Source of the DNA: Bavariicoccus seileri WCC 4188
GTDB taxonomy: Bacteria > Bacillota > Bacilli > Lactobacillales > Aerococcaceae
Assembly: GCF_000421665.1 (NCBI RefSeq)
Contig: NZ_ATXL01000013.1
Location: 1-49,974, forward strand
DNA: 49,974 nucleotides
Reading direction: 5' to 3'
Below, piece after piece: positions 28,929 through 37,977 of this stretch (position 1 is the stretch's first letter; every line of letters starts with the position of its first letter). The position numbers were made by a program, and so were the translations under genes. The notes under the pieces were generated by a model, which worked only from the letters and a program-made list of their open reading frames with translations, made no database searches and was not told the DNA's origin.

Positions 28929-30998
28929 CTATTTTATTTGGTTAAGATATTTTAACAGGTCTACGCTATGATTAGTTGCTGTTTGACCTTCTTTTCTATT
29001 TTCTAACATGGTCACCATTAAATAGTTTTTGTTATCTGGATTGTAGGCTAATAAAAAGCTATTCTCTTGACCAGTTTCGTCTTGCTTTTCTTTGATTTCA
29101 GCAGTCCCTGTTTTGGCTGCTAGTGACAGGTTTAAACTCGCCAGTTCATGAGCAGTTCCATTTGGATTAGAAACTACTTCTTTCAAGTCATCCGAAATAC
29201 GATTGGCTGCTTCTTTAGAAATAACACTTTCTTTTGTTTTCGTTTCGGCATCAGCTTCTAATTTTGGATAGACTAGTTTCCCTTCTTGTGCGAAGACTGT
29301 ATACGTAGTCGCTTGTTGAATGGGACTGATCAACAGTTGTCCTTGGCCATATCCTGTGTCTGCCAGTAGAATTTCTGAGTCCAAAGTTCCATCATTTGAA
29401 ATCTGAGCTGGAGTCATACTAAATGGTAACTCAAGTTTCTCTCCAAAAATAAATTTTTCTAATCCTTTAATAAACGTTTCTTGTCCCATTTTTAGGGTCT
29501 CTTGAGCCATATAGATATTGTCGGAGTAAATCATTGCTTTTTCTAAGTCAACTTCAGATACATCTGATACTCTTGTTACCATATAATTCCCCCAAGAACT
29601 ATCTTTTTGCCATTTCAACCCATCGATAGTTAAAACGTCAGAAGGATTAATAGTGCCAGCATCTAAGCCGATTGCGGCCGTCATCGTTTTAAACGTTGAT
29701 CCAGGCGTATAGCGATTTGTAAAGCGATTCGTAAATGGTAACAGTGGATCATTATTATACTTGTCATAATCTTCTTGAGAGATGCCATTGGTCATGAGAT
29801 TAGGGTCAAAACTTGGTGAGCTCGTCAAAACCATTAGGCTACCATCTGTAGGATTCATGACCACGCTTGATCCTGCTGCCCCATCTAATTCATCATAGGC
29901 AATTTGTTGTGCTTTCGAATCTATGGTCAATTGAATCGTTTGGCCATCCTTTTTCTCAATTTGTTGGAGAACTTCTTTTTGATTACCGTCTTTATCAGTA
30001 ATCGCAATCGTTCCACCATCTTGAGCCCTCAAGTTTTTCTCATAGCTAGCTTCAAGCCCGCTCTTTCCTATAACACTCTCACTGGTCAACTCATCATCAC
30101 CCTCTAAATCTTCAGCAGTCACTTGTCCTACGTAACCAATCAGATGAGCCGCTGCTTCTCCTAGAGGATAATACCTTTGATTGACGGCTTGCGTTCTTGC
30201 TGCTTCTGGGAGTTCTTTCTTGGCTTCTTCATCACTTAGCACCTTAAGAGGGACAAAATAACTTGGTTGTACCCAGCTTTGTTCTATTGCTTTTTCAATT
30301 GTATCAGCGGATATATCATAGGTAGAAGCTATTTCTTCTATATGACCTGTTTTTTCATCCCCCTCTCCCAATTCTTCCGGAACAACACCTAGTTCTTGAA
30401 AATCTTTATTGATGGCTAAGCCATTACCATCTTTATCGGTTATTTCCCCTCGTATCCCTTTTTGAACCGAAACAGAAATTTTATCTCGACCAGTCATACC
30501 AGGAAGCAATAGTCCAGGTTTCCAATCAATCAATTTATCCGTAATGGTGCCGAAATAGGTGAGATCTTCTAGTTTACCTAAAGAAGTTGTCATTGCTAAA
30601 GAATAGGAAAATTCATATTGACCACTGTCATTTATTTTAACTTTCACATCTTTTACAGAGATATTATTGGCTTCTATACCAGAAAAAATCGTTTGATAAC
30701 GCTCATTGATAGCATCCGCAGACGTGTTAGCATCTGCCATACTTTCTTTATTGAAATAGTGTCCTAGTTCCTCATATGACTGCTTGCTAAGACGTTGTGT
30801 AAAATCAGAAATGACGGTTTCGTTTTCCTTTAACGCTGACCTTGCTGCCATATACTTAAATCCAAAAATACCACAGACAATAACAACTACCGTCAGGATA
30901 CCTGCTAGTATCCAAAGAGATCTACGAGATTTTTTCGTTGGATCAACTACTTTTTGACGACGATTTACCTTTTTATCTTTATCCTCTTGCTTTGTCAC
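28929..30998 (-). CDS. Penicillin-binding protein 2B-class transpeptidase, low-affinity PBP4/PBP5-like (MecA_N domain)
   Basis: A 689-aa membrane-anchored peptidoglycan D,D-transpeptidase. One transmembrane helix (about residues 28-50) is followed by an NTF2-like MecA_N domain (about 55-170), a PBP dimer domain (about 180-350) and the transpeptidase domain. The active-site motifs are STFK (in TPGSTFKTMTA), SDN (in YSDNIYMAQ) and KTG (in AAKTGTAE). Architecture and length match E. faecalis Pbp4 and E. faecium Pbp5, which tolerate cephalosporins; actual affinity cannot be judged here. The start is GTG at 30998, about nine bases after AAGGAA. Its position beside oriC, away from cell-wall genes, is notable. 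Confidence 0.88.
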   Translation of the reverse strand: MTKQEDKDKKVNRRQKVVDPTKKSRRSLWILAGILTVVVIVCGIFGFKYMAARSALKENETVISDFTQRLSKQSYEELGHYFNKESMADANTSADAINERYQTIFSGIEANNISVKDVKVKINDSGQYEFSYSLAMTTSLGKLEDLTYFGTITDKLIDWKPGLLLPGMTGRDKISVSVQKGIRGEITDKDGNGLAINKDFQELGVVPEELGEGDEKTGHIEEIASTYDISADTIEKAIEQSWVQPSYFVPLKVLSDEEAKKELPEAARTQAVNQRYYPLGEAAAHLIGYVGQVTAEDLEGDDELTSESVIGKSGLEASYEKNLRAQDGGTIAITDKDGNQKEVLQQIEKKDGQTIQLTIDSKAQQIAYDELDGAAGSSVVMNPTDGSLMVLTSSPSFDPNLMTNGISQEDYDKYNNDPLLPFTNRFTNRYTPGSTFKTMTAAIGLDAGTINPSDVLTIDGLKWQKDSSWGNYMVTRVSDVSEVDLEKAMIYSDNIYMAQETLKMGQETFIKGLEKFIFGEKLELPFSMTPAQISNDGTLDSEILLADTGYGQGQLLISPIQQATTYTVFAQEGKLVYPKLEADAETKTKESVISKEAANRISDDLKEVVSNPNGTAHELASLNLSLAAKTGTAEIKEKQDETGQENSFLLAYNPDNKNYLMVTMLENRKEGQTATNHSVDLLKYLNQIK

Positions 30999-31631
30999 AC
31001 AATCACGTTCCTTCTATATGATACGATTATACGCTTTTACGCTTTCTGTTCTTAACAATCTACACAATCTACTTTTTTACAATCTACTTTCAAAACTTTT
31101 AATGACTTTACTTAAGTCTAGCTGATGCCACTGAATCTTCACTTATTTTCTGTTTAACCCATGAATTTACACCATATGGCTTTTTATACCTCAAAGTTTA
31201 GCATTTGTTTGATGAACCAATCTAGTTAACACCCTATTTCTTATCATAATTTAAAGCAATTAGCTCAACCTTTTTAGATTTACTGTGGATAAGTAGAGTA
31301 TAACTATCTTTCGTTTAAACACTTTCCACTGCTTTTTTTACTTTTTTTACCCAAATTAACAGGCTGATGATATTAATTTATCCACATGATGTGGAAAAGC
31401 GGATATTTTTTATGAAAGCTCGTGCCAATAGGATTAGTTCAGAACATTTATGCACAAGTTCCTGTTTATAACCTCTAACTAAGTCCAAAATCACCTTATT
31501 AATCCACAGGGTGTGAATAAGTTTTAAACCTGTTGTGAGTAACTTTTCTCTATTTATTAACAGATGTGGAAAAGTGGATAAACATTTGCTAGAATATGAG
31601 ATGCATATGTTTATTTTGGGAGGGAAGCGAT
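30999..31631. other. oriC, upstream DnaA-box region (incA/B-like)
   Basis: Gene-free 633 bp between divergent PBP and dnaA genes. Perfect DnaA boxes (TTATCCACA or its complement) lie at 31284-31292 and 31378-31386. Near matches are at 31390-31398 (TGTGGAAAA), 31500-31508, 31512-31520, 31534-31542, 31565-31573 and 31573-31581. The last two overlap the dnaA promoter region, suggesting autorepression by DnaA. Gene orientation flips here, as expected at an origin. Confidence 0.88.
31587..31595 (+). promoter_or_regulatory. Candidate dnaA promoter (extended -10)
   Basis: TGCTAGAAT gives an extended -10 with TAGAAT at 31590-31595; the -35 position is poor and is covered by DnaA-box-like sequences. 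It would start transcription about 30 nt before the GTG of dnaA. Confidence 0.5.
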
Positions 31632-32954
31632 GTGAGTGAAAAAGATGAATTATGGGAGGCCGTGAAACGCAATCTCAAGAGTCAATTAGCCAATATCAGT
31701 TACAACACCTGGGTCGGTGAAGCCCGCCCCATTGATTTAACACAGAAAAAGATCTATATAGAAGTTCCAACACAAGTTCATAAAGATTATTGGAATTCTT
31801 CCTTATTATCGACGGTTGTTGAAACAGCCTATGACATCCTCCATCGAGAGATAGAACCTGTCGTTATGCTTCCTAATGAATCTATTCCAAAAGAATCAAC
31901 TAAACGGTCAACACTTTTACCAAAATCACCAAATTCGCAATTGAATCCCAATTACACCTTTGATAACTTTGTCATTGGTAAGGGAAATCAATTTGCGCAC
32001 GCTGCTGCATTAGTCTGTGCGGAAAATAGCGGTAATATATACAACCCTTTATTCTTTTATGGGGGTGTTGGACTTGGAAAAACGCATTTGATGCAAGCCA
32101 TCGGTAACTTGATGTTATCTCTTCGACCAGACTCCAGAGTCAAATATGTGACGAGTGAAGCCTTCACAAATGATCTGGTAAAGGCAATTCGAACAAATAA
32201 AACGGATGAATTTCGTGATGAATACCGCAATCTTGACCTATTAATGGTCGATGATATCCAATTTTTTGCAGATAAAGAAAGTACGCAAGAAGAGTTCTTC
32301 CATACTTTCAATGAATTATTCAATAATCAAAAGCAAATCGTACTAACTAGTGACCGAATTCCTGAGGAAATTAGAAACCTAGAAGAACGGCTCGTTTCTC
32401 GTTTCAAATCTGGTCTAGCAGTTGACATTACCCCACCAGATTTTGAGACACGTATCGCTATTTTGGATCAAAAGGCTGAGGCCATTGGACTAGAAATATC
32501 TGATGATGTTCTTTATTACATCAGTGGTCAGATTGATTCAAACGTTCGAGAACTTGAAGGGTCCTTAACACGCGTCCAAGCTTACGCGACGACAATGGGT
32601 GAGGACATCACCGTAGACCTTGCTGCTGCGGCACTCAAGACATTATTGCCTCATCAACATAAAGTGACAATCTCAATTACTGATATCCAAAAGAAAGTTG
32701 CCAGTTACTATCACGTGACGACCCAGGATTTGAAAGATCGCAAACGAAATAAAGAAATCGTTATTCCACGACAGATTGCTATGTACCTCTGTCGAGAACT
32801 CATCAACGAGTCCTTTCCAAAAATTGGAAATGAGTTTGGTGGAAAAGATCATTCCACTGTGATCTATGCTTATGATAAAATTGCTGACGCCTTAAAAAAA
32901 GATAGCAAGCTAAGTCGTGATGTGGACAACTTAGTGGCAGAACTCAAAAAATAA
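31632..32954 (+). CDS. dnaA: Chromosomal replication initiator protein DnaA
   Basis: A 440-aa AAA+ initiator that binds DnaA boxes and melts oriC. Domain I (about 1-85) begins SEKDELWEAVKRNLKSQ with the conserved Trp. After a short linker come Walker A GGVGLGKTHL, Walker B LLMVDDIQFF and sensor motifs. The C-terminal helix-turn-helix carries the signature GGKDHSTVIYAYDKI. The start is GTG at 31632, eight bases after GGGAGG; the ATG at 31596 lies upstream of that binding site. DnaA boxes flank the gene on both sides. Confidence 0.97.
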   Translation: MSEKDELWEAVKRNLKSQLANISYNTWVGEARPIDLTQKKIYIEVPTQVHKDYWNSSLLSTVVETAYDILHREIEPVVMLPNESIPKESTKRSTLLPKSPNSQLNPNYTFDNFVIGKGNQFAHAAALVCAENSGNIYNPLFFYGGVGLGKTHLMQAIGNLMLSLRPDSRVKYVTSEAFTNDLVKAIRTNKTDEFRDEYRNLDLLMVDDIQFFADKESTQEEFFHTFNELFNNQKQIVLTSDRIPEEIRNLEERLVSRFKSGLAVDITPPDFETRIAILDQKAEAIGLEISDDVLYYISGQIDSNVRELEGSLTRVQAYATTMGEDITVDLAAAALKTLLPHQHKVTISITDIQKKVASYYHVTTQDLKDRKRNKEIVIPRQIAMYLCRELINESFPKIGNEFGGKDHSTVIYAYDKIADALKKDSKLSRDVDNLVAELKK

Positions 32955-33147
32955 AGCTGTGGATAACTGACTGACTTCTCCCCAGATTACTCCTCAAGTT
33001 ATCCACAGACTGAAAACAGGAATGTCTAAGTTAAAATGAAGTTTTACACAGTTTCCACAGGCCCTACTACTATTACTATTTTTTATTTATATATATATAT
33101 TTACAATTACGCAATACATTAGAACTGAAAAAGGAGCTCATCTAATC
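32955..33147. other. oriC, dnaA-dnaN spacer with DnaA boxes, DnaA-trio tract and unwinding element
   Basis: Perfect DnaA boxes lie at 32958-32966 and 32999-33007, with a weaker TTTCCACA at 33052-33059. Right after it a short GC step (GGCCC) leads into CTACTACTATTACTATT (about 33064-33080), the strand-complement of repeated DnaA-trios, and then a poly-A/T and TATATATATATAT stretch (to about 33115). This is the order seen in the B. subtilis basal unwinding system, so melting most likely starts here. Confidence 0.88.
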
Positions 33148-34338
33148 GTGAAATTTTCAATCAATCGTCTTGCTTTTATCTCAATCTTGAATACAGTCCA
33201 AAGAGCAATTGCACAACGTACAACTATCCCTATATTGACAGGTTTAAAAATCGATGTGACGAGAGAGGGATTATGGTTAACAGGGAGTGATGCTGATCTC
33301 TCCATTGAAGCGCATCTTGAAGTCAGTGATCCAAGCGTTCAATTATTAGTGGAAAAAACTGGTGCTATTGTTTTACCTGCACGTTTCTTTATTGACTTTA
33401 TCAAGAAACTATCTGGAAAAATGGTCTCACTGAGTTTAGAGGATGATAACAAGGTTTCAATCGTTTCTGATCAAGCTAGAGTTGAATTATTCGGAATCGA
33501 TGCTCAAAACTACCCACACCTCCCTCAAATTAATACAGAAGAAAGTATTGAACTTAGTGGCGCCTTATTCAAACAGTTAGTAAATCAAACAATCGTATCA
33601 GTATCGACGCAAGAGTCGAGACCTATCTTAACTGGAGTACATTTCACGATAACTAAACAAAGTGTTAAAGCTGTGGCTACAGATGCTCATCGCTTAAGTC
33701 AACGGATTGTTAAATTAGACGAATCAGTATCAGATACTGAATCTAATGATAGTGTTAACACGCTTAGCGAAGATGACGAAGATGGTTATGATGTTATCGT
33801 TCCTAGTAAGTCATTGGTAGAATTGATCAGGACAATCGAAGATGATGAAGATATTCGTTTGATGATTTCTGAAAATCAAATTTTATTCCAAACTACGCAT
33901 TTCAATCTTTATTCCCGTTTACTCGAAGGAAATTATCCTGATACCGATCGTTTAATTCCAGAATCATCGAATTCAGTCATCACAATCAACTCTAATCAGT
34001 TATTACAAGCAACAGACAGAGCATCATTAATGGCGCATCATGAAGATGATAATGCTGTTAAATTAACAATCATGGATGGTAACGTGGAGTTATCTAGTTA
34101 TGCTTCTGAAATGGGAAATGTCACAGAAAAACTAGAATGTGAAGCTGTTACTGGTGAAAACATCACGATTACCTTTAACCCTGATTACTTAAAAGCTGCT
34201 CTAAAAACTTTTGATGGTAGTGACATCGTTCTTAACTTTATCGCATCCACTCGTCCATTCTATATGACGCCTAAGAGTGAAGACCCAATAGATAAGGCAC
34301 AATTTATCCATTTGATCACTCCTATTAGAACAAATTGA
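33148..34338 (+). CDS. dnaN: DNA polymerase III beta subunit (sliding clamp) DnaN
   Basis: A 396-aa clamp protein that rings DNA and tethers the polymerase and other partners. Three repeated clamp folds span the protein; the end is the usual FIHLITPIRTN. It is longer than many Firmicutes clamps because of an acidic Ser/Asp/Glu-rich insertion at about residues 191-212, in the linker after the HRLSQRIVKL segment. The start is GTG at 33148 after AAAGGAG. A strong terminator follows the gene. Confidence 0.96.
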   Translation: MKFSINRLAFISILNTVQRAIAQRTTIPILTGLKIDVTREGLWLTGSDADLSIEAHLEVSDPSVQLLVEKTGAIVLPARFFIDFIKKLSGKMVSLSLEDDNKVSIVSDQARVELFGIDAQNYPHLPQINTEESIELSGALFKQLVNQTIVSVSTQESRPILTGVHFTITKQSVKAVATDAHRLSQRIVKLDESVSDTESNDSVNTLSEDDEDGYDVIVPSKSLVELIRTIEDDEDIRLMISENQILFQTTHFNLYSRLLEGNYPDTDRLIPESSNSVITINSNQLLQATDRASLMAHHEDDNAVKLTIMDGNVELSSYASEMGNVTEKLECEAVTGENITITFNPDYLKAALKTFDGSDIVLNFIASTRPFYMTPKSEDPIDKAQFIHLITPIRTN

Positions 34339-34382
34339 TGCTGGTCCATTTTGAGTCAATACAGTCTAACTAAAAATGAGAT

Positions 34383-34428
34383 AATCGCTAAGAGAGGCAT
34401 TTAGATACTTTCTTAGCGATTTTTTTTG
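34383..34428 (+). terminator. Terminator after dnaN
   Basis: Arms AATCGCTAAGA (34383-34393) and TCTTAGCGATT (34411-34421) are perfect and followed by T8. It separates dnaA-dnaN from the yaaA-recF-gyrB-gyrA genes. Confidence 0.9.
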
Positions 34429-34490
34429 GTGTAAATCAAATCTATTGAAAAGTTGTAAAATTGCTTATACGCTTTTATACGCGCCATACG

Positions 34491-34519
34491 TTGTTATTAA
34501 CCTCCAAAAACGGTATAAT
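34491..34519 (+). promoter_or_regulatory. Promoter of yaaA-recF-gyrB-gyrA
   Basis: -35 TTGTTA (34491-34496), a 17-nt spacer and perfect -10 TATAAT (34514-34519) lie about 40 bp before yaaA, downstream of the dnaN terminator. Confidence 0.75.
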
Positions 34520-34557
34520 AATAAGGAAACTTATTGCTCAGAGGGGGGAGATGACGT

Positions 34558-34845
34558 ATGACAGAAATCGTACCTATTGATTCCGAGTACATTACATTGA
34601 CACAGTTGTTGAAGCAAGTTTCTGTAGTAGGTACAGGTGGTGCTGCAAAATGGTATCTGCAAACGAATGCTGTCCTTTTAAATGGAGAAATCGAACAAAG
34701 ACGGGGAAAAAAATTATACCCCGGCGACCAAGTCGAAATTATCGATCATGGATTGTTCTTGATTCGAAAACATGAGTTATCGCATCAAACAAAGGATGAT
34801 TCTGACAATCAGACTGGTCCACAGAGTGAAGATACATGTATTTAA
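34558..34845 (+). CDS. yaaA: S4 domain-containing protein YaaA
   Basis: A 95-aa small RNA-binding-type protein with an S4 fold (about residues 12-75, including GGAAKWYLQTNAVLLNGEIEQRRGKKLYPGD). It is always found between dnaN and recF in Firmicutes and its exact role is not settled. A polar tail (about residues 78-95) extends beyond the S4 core. GGGGAG precedes the ATG by eight bases. Its end overlaps recF by 10 nt. Confidence 0.92.
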   Translation: MTEIVPIDSEYITLTQLLKQVSVVGTGGAAKWYLQTNAVLLNGEIEQRRGKKLYPGDQVEIIDHGLFLIRKHELSHQTKDDSDNQTGPQSEDTCI

Positions 34846-35966
34846 AAGCATTGCATTTAATGCAATACCGTAACTATAAGTCTATTGATCTTGAAATGAG
34901 TTCTGGGATCAATGTCTTATTAGGCGAAAATGCACAAGGAAAGACCAATTTGATTGAAGCTATCTATACGCTTGCAATGACTAAAAGTCATCGTACAAAC
35001 AACGACAAAGAGTTGATTAGTTGGGGTAATGATGCAGCTTATATCAGCGGAGAATTGGTTCGGAGACAAGGCAAGATCCCTCTTTCTCTTCAGTTTATTT
35101 CTAAAGGAAAAGTAGCAAAAATCAATCATTTGGAGCAATCGCGCTTAAGTCATTATATTGGGCAAATGAACGTGATTCTCTTCGCTCCGGAAGATTTGGC
35201 GTTGGTCAAGGGCTCTCCTCTAGCTAGGAGACAATTTATCGATAGAGAGCTCGGTCAGTTGAACCCACTTTATTTGCACCATAGTGTCTCGTATAAATCA
35301 CTCCTAAAGCAACGAAATGCTTATTTGAAACAGCTTAATCGGAAAGTTGCAACAGACAAATTGTATTTGACTGTTCTAACAGAGCAACTTGTTAAGAGTG
35401 CATCGCATATTCTGTTTATGCGGTACCACTTTTTAAAAAAACTTGAAGGCTTTGCTGAACCGATTCATTATAAGATTTCGGATCAAAAAGAATCTCTTGC
35501 TTTGCGTTATGTTAGTGGGATTACGATCACCAATGAAGATACTATCTCTACTCTTTATGACAGGTTATTAGAGAAGTTAAAGCAGCATGAAAAACATGAT
35601 ATTGAGAGAGAAACAACGAATTATGGACCTCACAGAGATGATTTTTCATGTATTGTCAACGCGATAGATATTCAAAAATTTGGATCGCAAGGACAACAAC
35701 GGACAACAGTTTTGAGTCTGAAGTTAGCGGAAATCGAGTTAGCTTACGACGCAACGGGAGAATATCCCGTCCTTTTACTTGATGACGTTTTGTCTGAATT
35801 AGATGATATGCGACAAACCTTGCTACTAAAAACGATTGAAAATCGCGTTCAAACTTTTTTGACGACGACCTCAATCACAGGAATCAAAAAACAACTAATT
35901 GTCAAACCGACAATTTTTACTGTCTCAAATGGAAGAATTATAAATGGAGTGTGTGATATCGAATGA
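34836..35966 (+). CDS. recF: DNA replication and repair protein RecF
   Basis: A 376-aa SMC-like ATPase that helps load RecA at gaps and stalled forks. Walker A is [14 protein letters not shown] (about residue 30), the signature is [18 protein letters not shown], and Walker B is [14 protein letters not shown]. Length is typical. It overlaps yaaA by 10 nt and gyrB by 4 nt (ATGA), indicating translational coupling along the operon. Confidence 0.97.
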   Translation: MYLKALHLMQYRNYKSIDLEMSSGINVLLGENAQGKTNLIEAIYTLAMTKSHRTNNDKELISWGNDAAYISGELVRRQGKIPLSLQFISKGKVAKINHLEQSRLSHYIGQMNVILFAPEDLALVKGSPLARRQFIDRELGQLNPLYLHHSVSYKSLLKQRNAYLKQLNRKVATDKLYLTVLTEQLVKSASHILFMRYHFLKKLEGFAEPIHYKISDQKESLALRYVSGITITNEDTISTLYDRLLEKLKQHEKHDIERETTNYGPHRDDFSCIVNAIDIQKFGSQGQQRTTVLSLKLAEIELAYDATGEYPVLLLDDVLSELDDMRQTLLLKTIENRVQTFLTTTSITGIKKQLIVKPTIFTVSNGRIINGVCDIE

Positions 35967-37900
35967 GTGAAGTGGATAAGAACAAAGAAGAATTAGCTCA
36001 TGAATATAATGCGAGTCAGATTCAGGTCCTTGAGGGTCTTGAAGCTGTTCGTAAAAGACCAGGAATGTATATCGGATCAACTAGTAGTACCGGATTACAC
36101 CATTTAGTGTGGGAAATTGTCGATAACTCGATTGATGAAGCTCTAGCAGGATTCGCAACTAAAATCATGATCACAATCAATAAAGATAATAGCATCACTG
36201 TGTTAGATGACGGTCGTGGTATTCCAGTAGACATCCAACAACATACAGGACGACCTGCAGTTGAAACAGTCTTTACAATCTTACATGCCGGAGGAAAGTT
36301 TGGCGGTGGCGGTTATAAAGTTTCAGGAGGTCTGCATGGTGTAGGAGCCTCAGTTGTTAATGCTCTATCAAGCAAATTGACTGTTCAAGTCTTTAAAGAT
36401 GGTATTATTTACCAACAAGAATACGAACGTGGTGTCGTCAAATATGATCTAAAAAAAGTTGGCGAAACAACAGAACATGGGACCAAAGTTCATTTTATTC
36501 CGGACAAGGAAATATTCAAAGAAACAACTGAATTTGACTACAACACCTTAATGACAAGAGTGAGAGAATTGGCATTCTTGAATAAGGGATTAAATCTGAC
36601 CCTAACTGATTTAAGAGGTGAAGAACCTGTCTCAGAAAAGTTCCACTATGAAGGTGGTATCAAGAGTTACGTCTCTTATTTAGACCGAAACGTTGATGTT
36701 TTGTTTGATGAGCCTATCTACTTAGAAGGAGAACAAGACAGTATCTTAGTTGAAGTCTCTTTACAATATACCAATACTTATAAAACAACCTTGATGAGTT
36801 TTACGAACAATATCCATACCTATGAAGGCGGAACGCATGAAGCAGGTGTAAAAACAGCTTTGACGCGTGTTATCAACGATTATGCACGTAAAAACAACCT
36901 GATGCGAGATAACGAAGCCAATTTATCTGGTGAAGATGTTCGTGAAGGAATGACAATGGTTCTTTCAATCAAACATCCGGATCCACAATTTGAAGGGCAA
37001 ACGAAAACCAAATTAGGAAATTCTGAAGCAAGAACCATCACAGACCGCTTATTCAGTGTCCATTTTGATCGTTTCATGATGGAGAATCCGACGATTGCTC
37101 GACAAATCGTCGACAAAGGTCTATTAGCATCCAAAGCGCGTCTTGCAGCCAAGAGAGCTCGGGAGGTCACACGTAAGAAAAGTGGTCTTGAAATCAGTAA
37201 TTTACCAGGAAAACTAGCCGATTGCTCTAGTAATGATCCTTCTATCAATGAAATCTTCATTGTAGAGGGTGATTCAGCCGGTGGTTCTGCTAAAACTGGA
37301 CGGAGTAGACATTTTCAAGCTATCTTGCCTATTAGAGGTAAAATATTAAATGTTGAAAAAGCATCCATTGAAAAAATACTAGCGAATCAAGAAATCAGAT
37401 CTTTATTTACTGCTATGGGAACAGGTTTTGGTGGCGATTTTGATGTCAGCAAAGCTAGATATCATAAAGTCATTATCATGACTGATGCTGATGTTGATGG
37501 TGCTCATATCAAAACCTTATTGATTACTCTTTTCTATCGTTATTTCAGACCTATTGTTGAAAAGGGCTATCTTTACATTGCACAGCCACCTCTTTATAAG
37601 GTTAAGCAAGGTAAAAACGAAGAATATTTGAATAGTGATGAAGAGTTGACAGAACTGCTCAAAACGTTACCAAAAACGCCTAAACCATTGATTAATCGTT
37701 ACAAAGGTCTTGGAGAGATGAACGCAGAGCAATTATGGGAAACAACTATGGATCCTGAAAATCGTTATCTCTCTCAAGTTGATATTGGAGATGCTGAAGA
37801 AGCTAATCAAGTCCTTGATATGCTGATGGGTGATCGCGTTGAACCAAGAAGAGAGTTCATTGAAGATAATGCCGTTTACGTCGACAATTTAGATATCTGA
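35963..37900 (+). CDS. gyrB: DNA gyrase subunit B
   Basis: A 645-aa ATPase subunit of DNA gyrase. The GHKL ATPase domain has [14 protein letters not shown] and DDGRGIPVD, the transducer domain follows, and the TOPRIM domain carries [10 protein letters not shown] and the DADVDGAHI metal-binding motif. The C-terminus ends at the normal [11 protein letters not shown], with no Gram-negative-type insertion. It shares ATGA with recF and precedes gyrA by 77 bp. Confidence 0.98.
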   Translation: MSEVDKNKEELAHEYNASQIQVLEGLEAVRKRPGMYIGSTSSTGLHHLVWEIVDNSIDEALAGFATKIMITINKDNSITVLDDGRGIPVDIQQHTGRPAVETVFTILHAGGKFGGGGYKVSGGLHGVGASVVNALSSKLTVQVFKDGIIYQQEYERGVVKYDLKKVGETTEHGTKVHFIPDKEIFKETTEFDYNTLMTRVRELAFLNKGLNLTLTDLRGEEPVSEKFHYEGGIKSYVSYLDRNVDVLFDEPIYLEGEQDSILVEVSLQYTNTYKTTLMSFTNNIHTYEGGTHEAGVKTALTRVINDYARKNNLMRDNEANLSGEDVREGMTMVLSIKHPDPQFEGQTKTKLGNSEARTITDRLFSVHFDRFMMENPTIARQIVDKGLLASKARLAAKRAREVTRKKSGLEISNLPGKLADCSSNDPSINEIFIVEGDSAGGSAKTGRSRHFQAILPIRGKILNVEKASIEKILANQEIRSLFTAMGTGFGGDFDVSKARYHKVIIMTDADVDGAHIKTLLITLFYRYFRPIVEKGYLYIAQPPLYKVKQGKNEEYLNSDEELTELLKTLPKTPKPLINRYKGLGEMNAEQLWETTMDPENRYLSQVDIGDAEEANQVLDMLMGDRVEPRREFIEDNAVYVDNLDI

Positions 37901-37977
37901 TTACCAGACGACTGGCTTCAATCAAACAACTCGTTCGTTACTACATAGCGAGTGAAAAGAAAAAAAGGAGAGTTTAA

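Noticed and set aside
36880-37260. 126-codon minus-strand ORF
   Set aside because: Lies wholly inside gyrB in the opposite strand; codon pattern belongs to gyrB.
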